Translations under genes and position numbers: made by a program
From: Undibacterium parvum
GTDB lineage: Bacteria; Pseudomonadota; Gammaproteobacteria; Burkholderiales; Burkholderiaceae_D
Direction: 5' to 3'
DNA: 64,000 nucleotides
Assembly: GCF_003955735.1 (NCBI RefSeq)
Contig: NZ_CP034464.1
Coordinates: forward strand, 4,154,001 to 4,218,000
The notes under the pieces: generated by a model
The model's input: the letters and a program-made list of their open reading frames with translations, nothing else
Told to the model about the DNA's origin: nothing
Database searches by the model: none
Part shown: positions 58,490-64,000 of the stretch, in pieces
Layout: every line of letters starts with the position of its first letter
Numbering within the stretch: position 1 is the first letter of the stretch

Positions 58490-59790
58490 GGCCAGTAACA
58501 CGTAATGTCCCACTGGCAGAACGTCGGCGTCCGGCAAGCCTAGACGAGGTCATTGGTCAGCAGCACTTGCTCGGTCAAGGCAAGCCTTTGCGGGTTGCCT
58601 TTGAGTCCGGTGAACCACACTCCATGATACTGTGGGGGCCACCAGGCGTAGGTAAAACTACCTTAGCCAGATTAATGGCGGATGCTTTTAATTCTGAGTT
58701 CATCGCATTGTCCGCAGTGCTTTCTGGGGTTAAAGATATACGCGAGGCGGTCGAGCGCGCTCAGATCTTGCAGGCAAACTCTCAGCGCCGCACCATCTTG
58801 TTTGTCGATGAGGTACATCGTTTTAATAAGAGTCAGCAAGACGCTTTCTTGCCGCACGTGGAAAGTGGTTTATTCACGTTTATCGGTGCGACAACAGAAA
58901 ACCCTTCATTTGAAGTCAATAGCGCCTTGCTGTCGCGCGCTTCTGTGTATGTACTCAAATCCTTAAGCGAAGACGATCTGGCGATCATGGTCGATAAGGC
59001 CTGCCAAAAGGAATTGGCGGGCTTGAGTTTTACCCCAGATGCTAAAGCCAGCTTGATCAGTAGCGCCGATGGGGATGGTCGCAAACTCTTGAATAATCTT
59101 GATATCGCAGCGCGTGCTGCGAGCGTCAAGAATGCGACACTTGTCGATGCGGTGTTGCTAGCCGAATGTTTGGGTGATGCCTTACGTCGCTTCGATAAAG
59201 GCGGTGATGCGTTCTACGATCAAATTTCAGCTTTACATAAATCGGTGCGGGGTTCTAATCCGGATGCGGCGCTGTATTGGATGGTTAGAATGTTAGATGG
59301 CGGCGCTGATCCGCGCTATTTGGCGCGGCGTATCGTCAGAATGGCGAGTGAGGATATAGGCTTGGCTGATCCGCGCGCTCTGCGCATTACGTTGGATGCC
59401 GCCGAAACCTACGAACGCCTTGGTTCGCCCGAGGGCGAGTTAGCCTTGGCACAGGCAGTGATTTATCTGGCCTGCGCGGCGAAATCAAACGCCGCCTATA
59501 CCGCTTACAACGCGGTGCGTGCAATGGTGGCAAAAGATACTTCCAGGCCAGTTCCCGAGCATTTGCGCAATGCACCGACCAAGCTGATGAAGGAGCTGGG
59601 CTATGGCAAACTGTATCGATATGCCCATGATGAGCCAGATGCCTATGCCGCTGGCGAGACGTATTTGCCACAGGGCCTAGACGGGCAGCAATGGTATCGC
59701 CCGGTACCACGCGGTTTGGAAATTAAGATTGCGGATAAATTAGCCTATTTGCGTAAGCTCGATAAGGACGCTCAGGACGCTCAGGGTTGA
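58486..59790 (+). CDS. rarA: Replication-associated recombination protein RarA (MgsA)
   Basis: RarA is an AAA+ ATPase of the clamp-loader family that acts at stalled replication forks. It has 434 residues. The N-terminal PLAERRRPASLDEVIGQQHLLG is followed by Walker A GPPGVGKTTLARLMA near residue 50, Walker B ILFVDEVHRFNKSQQDAFLPHVE and sensor 1 GATTENPSFEVNSALLSR. The C-terminal tetramerisation part ends with YRPVPRGLEIKIADKLAYLR. It overlaps lolA by 4 bases. Its 3' end overlaps the convergent binding-protein gene by 10 bases. Confidence 0.96.
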   Translation: MRPVTRNVPLAERRRPASLDEVIGQQHLLGQGKPLRVAFESGEPHSMILWGPPGVGKTTLARLMADAFNSEFIALSAVLSGVKDIREAVERAQILQANSQRRTILFVDEVHRFNKSQQDAFLPHVESGLFTFIGATTENPSFEVNSALLSRASVYVLKSLSEDDLAIMVDKACQKELAGLSFTPDAKASLISSADGDGRKLLNNLDIAARAASVKNATLVDAVLLAECLGDALRRFDKGGDAFYDQISALHKSVRGSNPDAALYWMVRMLDGGADPRYLARRIVRMASEDIGLADPRALRITLDAAETYERLGSPEGELALAQAVIYLACAAKSNAAYTAYNAVRAMVAKDTSRPVPEHLRNAPTKLMKELGYGKLYRYAHDEPDAYAAGETYLPQGLDGQQWYRPVPRGLEIKIADKLAYLRKLDKDAQDAQG

Positions 59791-60650
59791 AACCATAATT
59801 CTGGCCTATATCCGTTTGACTTATCTAAGTGAAATAAAGGGTTGTCTAATTCTATGATGGTTCGGTGTTTGATATTTGCTCTGTCAATCGAGATCTGATT
59901 GTGTTTCTTGAATAGTTTCTCAAAACTGCCATCCTTGATCATAGCCTCTAAGCCTACACGCAAATCTTCCGCCAGTTTGGGTCGACGTGGCGTAACAAAG
60001 AAATAGTAAGCGGCCGGATAGTGCAAAATAATGTGTTCATCGATATGCAAGTCATGTTTGGGATGCGATGAAAACTCATTCCATATTTCAAACATAGATC
60101 TAGGGAAATAATCAAAACGTCCTCCCTGCAGCATATTAAATAAAGCTTCGTAGGAGGTTGATGTCACCACAGGCAAACCATTTTCTTTCAGTATCGGGAC
60201 ATCTGGCCAGTCGTGTTCCTGTCCAGCAGAATAAGTGGATAAATGCCGTAGCGTACTTACTTTTTCAAATATCTGGCTGCGCTCTTTTTTCAGCAAAGGT
60301 ATGCGCCAACCGATCAGTCCTTTATCGATAGGGATTTTGATGGCAATCATTTGCGTTTGACGTTCATCAGTCGCCATCGTCCATAATAAATCAACGTTGC
60401 CAACCGCTTTAGTCATCTCATAAATGGAGCGTGCTTGCTGCATTTTTCCTTCAGATGGCGCTAGTTGATACGAAGTTTTACTATTTTTCAGTGCTAATTG
60501 CAGTAATTCGTGAATATAGACTTCATTGGGATCTACCGCCGCGGAGAGGCGGGGAAATCGGACGATTTCTGATTCTTGCGCAAGAGCAATGAGTTGCGTT
60601 GCCGTTAGCAGCAAAAAAATGCTTGAAATGAATACAGATTTGATGCGCAT
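59781..60650 (-). CDS. Periplasmic solute-binding-like protein (SBP_bac_3 type)
   Basis: This 289-residue exported protein has a signal peptide to about residue 25 (ending ALAQ). It resembles the extracellular solute-binding family 3 fold: an early YIHELLQLALKNSKTSYQLAPSEGKMQQARS lobe, then GLPVVTSTSYEALFNMLQGGRFDYFPRS, then a C-terminal DLRVGLEAMIKDGSFEKLFKKHNQ helix. No transporter genes are adjacent. Many such orphan proteins occur in motile betaproteobacteria, but the ligand and role are unknown. Confidence 0.75.
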   Translation of the reverse strand: MRIKSVFISSIFLLLTATQLIALAQESEIVRFPRLSAAVDPNEVYIHELLQLALKNSKTSYQLAPSEGKMQQARSIYEMTKAVGNVDLLWTMATDERQTQMIAIKIPIDKGLIGWRIPLLKKERSQIFEKVSTLRHLSTYSAGQEHDWPDVPILKENGLPVVTSTSYEALFNMLQGGRFDYFPRSMFEIWNEFSSHPKHDLHIDEHIILHYPAAYYFFVTPRRPKLAEDLRVGLEAMIKDGSFEKLFKKHNQISIDRANIKHRTIIELDNPLFHLDKSNGYRPELWFQP

Positions 60651-60746
60651 GGACTCGCTTTCGATCTAAGCGGCTAGTGCCAGAATAGCTAGATGGCAAG
60701 GCCAGTCGGAAATTTGAGTATAGCGCAGGCTTGTTGCCATCACATC

Positions 60747-60772
60747 AAAAAAATCGCCACGAAAGTGGCGAT
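60747..60772 (-). terminator. Terminator of the aldehyde dehydrogenase gene
   Basis: ATCGCCAC (60753-60760) and GTGGCGAT (60765-60772) form a perfect 8-bp stem with a 4-base loop. On the minus strand a run of seven T follows, 30 bases after the dehydrogenase stop. Confidence 0.9.
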
Positions 60773-60801
60773 TGAGGTATTTACTACACAAATAATATTA
60801 A

Positions 60802-62319
60802 TTAAATATCAAAACTGATGCCCTGCGCCAGCGGCAAGGAATTGCTGTAATTGACCGTGTTGGTAGAACGACGCATATAGGCTTTCCAGGCATCGGAGCC
60901 CGATTCGCGGCCGCCACCTGTATCTTTTTCACCACCGAAGGCACCACCGATTTCGGCACCGGAAGGGCCGATGTTGACGTTGGCGATACCGCAGTCACTA
61001 CCGATGTCAGACATGAAGCGTTCGGCTTCACGCATGTCGGTGGTGAAGATGCTGGACGACAAGCCTTGTGGCACTTCGTTATTCCAGTCTATCGCCTGTT
61101 GCAAGTCGCTATAGCGCACGATGTACATGATGGGTGCGAAGGTCTCGTGGTGCATGGCCGCGGTCTGGCTAGGCATTTCAACCAGCGAGGGACGCACATA
61201 ATAAGCCGCCTCACAGCCAGCAACGCTGACACGTTCGCCACCAAAGACTAGTCCTTGCTCTTGTTTTGCCACGGCTAGTGCTGTTTGCATGGCGTCAAAC
61301 GCGGCCTGATCAACCAGGGGGCCGATCAGCGTGGATTTTTCCAAAGGATTGCCGATAGGCAGACCGGCATAGATTTTTTTCAGACGTGGCACTAGCGTAT
61401 CGTAAATGCTGTCGTGTACGAACAGGCGGCGCAGGGTGGTGCAGCGCTGACCAGTGGTACCGACTGCCGAAAACGTGATGCCACGCACTGCCATTTCCAG
61501 ATCGGCGCTAGGTGCCACGATCATGGCATTGTTGCCGCCCAATTCCAAAATGGTACGGGTCAGGCGCTTTGCGCAGACCTCGGCCACTTGTCGGCCCATG
61601 CGGGTGCTACCGGTGGCGCTGACCAGTACCACACGCTTGTCTTCGACCATGTGCGCGCCGGTGTCACGGCCACCGATGATTAGCTCAGCCAAACCTTCTG
61701 GCGCATCATTGCCAGTGGCGTTGAAGCGTGCCACTGCCTTCATGAATAAGGCGTGGGTTGCGAGTGCCGTCAGTGGTGTTTTTTCGGAGGGTTTCCAAGT
61801 GACGCTATTGCCGCAGACAAAAGCTAATGCCGCATTCCAAGCCCACACTGCGACCGGAAAATTAAATGCGGAAATCACACCGACCACGCCGATAGGGTGC
61901 CAGACCTCCATCATGCGGTGGCCCGGACGTTCGGACGCAATCGTTAGTCCATAAAGCTGGCGCGATAAACCGACTGCGAAGTCGCAGATATCGATCATCT
62001 CTTGTACTTCGCCCAGACCCTCTTGCAAAATCTTGCCCGCTTCCAGCGTGACCACTTTGCCCAGTGCTTGCTTGTGGATGCGCAGCTCTTCGCCGAATAG
62101 ACGCACCAGTTCACCACGGCGTGGCGCCGGAACTTCGCGCCATTGCAGAAATGCAGCATGCGCAAGTGCGATCTTGGCCTTGACTTGCTCAGTGCTTTCG
62201 GCGCGCAGCGTTGCGAGAGTTTTGCCGTCTATCGGTGAGATGCTGGCGATGTCCTGACCTTGATAGTCGGTCAGCTTGACGCCGAGTTCGGTTAACAGCT
62301 GAGTGATATTGTTGTCCAT
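60802..62319 (-). CDS. Alpha-aminoadipic semialdehyde / piperideine-6-carboxylate dehydrogenase (ALDH7, antiquitin-type)
   Basis: This NAD-dependent aldehyde dehydrogenase has 505 residues from the ATG at 62319, which has GGAG before it; the longer frame adds 14 hydrophobic and polar residues without support. Catalytic Cys is in GTTGQRCTTLRRLF near 298 and the general-base Glu is in ILELGGNNA near 264. The ending GGGRESGSDAWKAYMRRSTNTVNYS is characteristic of the ALDH7 family. Next to a lysine-dehydrogenase-like gene, the likely reaction is oxidation of allysine/piperideine-6-carboxylate to 2-aminoadipate. It has its own terminator. Confidence 0.92.
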   Translation of the reverse strand: MDNNITQLLTELGVKLTDYQGQDIASISPIDGKTLATLRAESTEQVKAKIALAHAAFLQWREVPAPRRGELVRLFGEELRIHKQALGKVVTLEAGKILQEGLGEVQEMIDICDFAVGLSRQLYGLTIASERPGHRMMEVWHPIGVVGVISAFNFPVAVWAWNAALAFVCGNSVTWKPSEKTPLTALATHALFMKAVARFNATGNDAPEGLAELIIGGRDTGAHMVEDKRVVLVSATGSTRMGRQVAEVCAKRLTRTILELGGNNAMIVAPSADLEMAVRGITFSAVGTTGQRCTTLRRLFVHDSIYDTLVPRLKKIYAGLPIGNPLEKSTLIGPLVDQAAFDAMQTALAVAKQEQGLVFGGERVSVAGCEAAYYVRPSLVEMPSQTAAMHHETFAPIMYIVRYSDLQQAIDWNNEVPQGLSSSIFTTDMREAERFMSDIGSDCGIANVNIGPSGAEIGGAFGGEKDTGGGRESGSDAWKAYMRRSTNTVNYSNSLPLAQGISFDI

Positions 62320-62349
62320 GGGTTCTCCAGCGGGATATGTATTTTTAAA

Positions 62350-62398
62350 GAAAAAGATCACAAGCTAAAAACGCTTATTGCGCTGTCACTTGTGATCT
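62350..62398 (-). terminator. Terminator/attenuator between the lysine genes
   Basis: AGATCACAAG (62355-62364) and CTTGTGATCT (62389-62398) are perfect 10-bp arms around a 24-base loop. On the minus strand TTTTTCTTT follows. It lies 51 bases after the upstream gene's stop and 31 bases before the dehydrogenase start. Confidence 0.7.
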
Positions 62399-62448
62399 CA
62401 GCTTCCTAATTTCTAAAGTTGATCCAACGATGCATCAGATTGCGTAAT

Positions 62449-63540
62449 TTAGATTGCGTAGTAGCGGCCAAATCGGTTTGCCAGGAAGTCGCTCAAGCTC
62501 GCTTGCTCTTGACGAACCATGCCATGTTGCGGCAATTTACCTGTGACGACCATATCGACCATCGCGCAAATGCCAGAGGCAGTGGTCAATTGTATCGCGG
62601 ATAGTAATTGGCCGTTCACTACTTGGCTATAGATTTTCTTGGCGTAAGATTCTTGTTCCAGACGACCATCGCGCATGCCGATGACGCTGACAAACACCAG
62701 CACCACGTCTTGCTTGGTCATAGGGATAGAGGTTTCCAAAACATCTTTAAGGATAGGACGGCGTTCCAGTTTTCCCAGCTCCAAATCACGAATCAGCATT
62801 TTGACGATGTCGCGATGACCTGGGTAACGTACGGTTTTGTAGTTCAGATTTTGCACCTTACCAGCCAGACTTTCGCACAAAGTGCCCAGACCACCAGAAG
62901 TGTTGAAGGCTTCGTAATCGATGCCGTCCAGGGAGAAATGCTCGATTTCTTCTAAGGCTGAAGTTTCGCGTAACTGACCATCGACGATTGCTTCGCATGG
63001 GTTGCAGTACTCATTGATCAGACCGTCAGTGCTCCAGGTTAAATTGTATTTCAAGGCATTGTTAGGGAAGGTCGGCAAAGCACCAACGCGCATGCTGACG
63101 TCACGCAGCGTATCAAAACGTTTGGCAACGTCATTGGCGACGATAGAGATGAAACCTGGTGCCAAGCCACATTGAGGTACAAAAGCGCAATCAGCGCCTT
63201 CGGCCAATTGCTTGACGATGCGGGTGCTTTCTACGTCTTCGGTCAAGTCAAAATAATGCGAATTGGCGGCTTTGGCGGCGCCAGCAATGATAGGCGTTAA
63301 AAAGTAAGGGCAAGCCGACAAAGTGACTTGATGGCCGCGTATCAGTTCTGTGACTACGGCTTTGTCGCCGAGATCGGCTTGTACGATGCGGGTATTGGGG
63401 AAACCAGCTTGCTCTACATACTTGAGGCGCTCAGGATCGCGGTCTGCCACCGTGATTTGGTAGTCGCCGGTATGCGACAGTAAGTTAAGAATCGCGTCGC
63501 CGATTTTGCCAGCGCCTAGCAGGATGAGTTTGGTCGTCAT
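62449..63540 (-). CDS. Saccharopine dehydrogenase-family protein, probable lysine 6-dehydrogenase
   Basis: This is a 363-residue NAD(P)-binding protein. The Rossmann motif LLGAGKIGDAIL is near residue 7. The middle has CGLAPGFISIVANDVAKRFD and TWSTDGLINEYCNPC, typical of the saccharopine dehydrogenase C-terminal family. Its size and the adjacent ALDH7 gene favour L-lysine 6-dehydrogenase (lysine to allysine) over saccharopine cleavage, but this is an inference. It is transcribed towards the aldehyde dehydrogenase and divergent from an Lrp-type regulator. Confidence 0.82.
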   Translation of the reverse strand: MTTKLILLGAGKIGDAILNLLSHTGDYQITVADRDPERLKYVEQAGFPNTRIVQADLGDKAVVTELIRGHQVTLSACPYFLTPIIAGAAKAANSHYFDLTEDVESTRIVKQLAEGADCAFVPQCGLAPGFISIVANDVAKRFDTLRDVSMRVGALPTFPNNALKYNLTWSTDGLINEYCNPCEAIVDGQLRETSALEEIEHFSLDGIDYEAFNTSGGLGTLCESLAGKVQNLNYKTVRYPGHRDIVKMLIRDLELGKLERRPILKDVLETSIPMTKQDVVLVFVSVIGMRDGRLEQESYAKKIYSQVVNGQLLSAIQLTTASGICAMVDMVVTGKLPQHGMVRQEQASLSDFLANRFGRYYAI

Positions 63541-63595
63541 TTCGTATCTCCAGATTGTTTTTAATTTTCACCACGGCTTAGTTTAAAAGCAAGCG

Positions 63596-63624
63596 TTGTC
63601 AGATAATAGAGTGTAAAGTATCGT
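63596..63624 (+). promoter_or_regulatory. Candidate promoter of the Lrp-type gene
   Basis: TTGTCA (63596-63601), a 17-base spacer, then TATCGT (63619-63624). The -35 is good and the -10 partial. It lies 54 bases before the ATG, and the TCGTCA of the -10 region is itself an inverted copy of the nearby 8-mer core. Confidence 0.4.
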
Positions 63625-63676
63625 CAGAATGCGATGTTTCAATACAATATGACGATTATTTACTTCAGTATGACGA
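63621..63676. promoter_or_regulatory. Repeated TATGACGA sites, possible Lrp-type operator
   Basis: TATGACGA occurs at 63648-63655 and 63669-63676, exactly 21 bases (two helical turns) apart. The inverted core TCGTCA is at 63621-63626. The spacing suits cooperative binding by an Lrp/AsnC regulator on one face of the DNA. Confidence 0.5.
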
Positions 63677-63677
63677 A

Positions 63678-64000
63678 ATGAAGCCTGTGCTAGACGATAT
63701 TGATAATAAAATTCTTGCCTTATTGATGGATAACGCCAGGTTGCCGGTGACTACCATTGCCAAGCAAGTGGGGATCGCCAGAACCACCGTGATTGCCCGC
63801 ATCAACGCCTTAGAGAAACGTGAAGTGATCGCCGGCTATGGTTTGAAATTGAATCAGGATATGTACCAAACGGCGGTACGCGCCTATGTCGGGCTTTCGG
63901 TAGAGGCGCGCTATGCGGCCGGCTTGATGAAGTTTTTGCAGCAGCTGCCGCAGGTCGAGACTTTATGCGCCGTTAGTGGTGCAATTGACTATATGCTGAC
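63678..64000 (+). CDS. Lrp/AsnC-family transcriptional regulator (3' cut by the window)
   Basis: This regulator begins MKPVLDDIDNKILALL. The winged helix-turn-helix covers about residues 8-55 (ARLPVTTIAKQVGIARTTVIARINALEKREVIAGY). The start of the RAM ligand-binding domain follows (AYVGLSVEARYAAGLMKFLQQLPQVETLCAVSGAIDYML, about residues 71-107). The window ends inside the gene after 107 codons; the family usually has about 150. Its divergent position suggests that it senses lysine or a related amino acid and controls the lysine genes and itself. Confidence 0.92.
   Translation, partial: MKPVLDDIDNKILALLMDNARLPVTTIAKQVGIARTTVIARINALEKREVIAGYGLKLNQDMYQTAVRAYVGLSVEARYAAGLMKFLQQLPQVETLCAVSGAIDYML

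Overview
The window looks like chromosomal DNA from a flagellated betaproteobacterium of the Oxalobacteraceae type (Undibacterium-like). This assignment rests on gene content, gene order and moderate GC, read by eye; no similarity search was run. I saw no tRNA, rRNA, CRISPR array, prophage or intact insertion sequence.

Region 1 (1-18420) is a continuous flagellar locus. It opens with the end of flhA, then flhF, an flhG/fleN homologue, fliA, motC and motD on the plus strand. flgN, flgM and flgA lie on the minus strand. The hook-basal-body run flgB-C-D-E-F-G-H-I-J-K-L follows on the plus strand. Two very good sigma-28 (FliA) promoters can be read, before flgM and before flgK, as expected for late flagellar genes. 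The FlhG homologue keeps its FlhF-activating N-terminal motif but has lost a normal Walker A loop.

Region 2 (18427-22387) is a four-gene cluster with two divergent arms. One arm encodes a YdjC/ChbG-type deacetylase, a GtrA-like membrane protein and an ArnC/GtrB-type polyprenyl-phosphate glycosyltransferase. The other encodes an ArnT-like lipid-to-LPS glycosyltransferase. Together they resemble the Bordetella Lgm and Francisella FlmF2/NaxD/FlmK lipid A amino-sugar systems.

Region 3 (22591-41708) holds purL, a two-component system whose sensor has an ABC-substrate-binding-like periplasmic domain, a secreted ImpA/M60-type metalloprotease lipoprotein, two unrecognised genes, ygiQ, a collagenase with two PKD repeats and a PPC domain, and a YcaQ-type DNA glycosylase. 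The gaps here contain nested inverted repeats and a 105-bp MITE-like element.

Region 4 (41724-60650) is mostly housekeeping. It has trpS with an attenuator-like leader, the heme operon hemC-hemD-hemX-hemY, ppa, a tail-anchored Ser/Thr kinase, a COG3146 acyltransferase, nadE, glnB, a Tat-type amino-acid binding protein, an Smr protein, trxB, ftsK, lolA, rarA and a solute-binding-like periplasmic protein.

Region 5 (60747-64000) is a likely lysine-catabolic module. It has an antiquitin-type aldehyde dehydrogenase, a saccharopine-dehydrogenase-family protein resembling lysine 6-dehydrogenase, and a divergent Lrp/AsnC regulator cut by the window end. Repeated 8-mers lie in the divergent promoter region.
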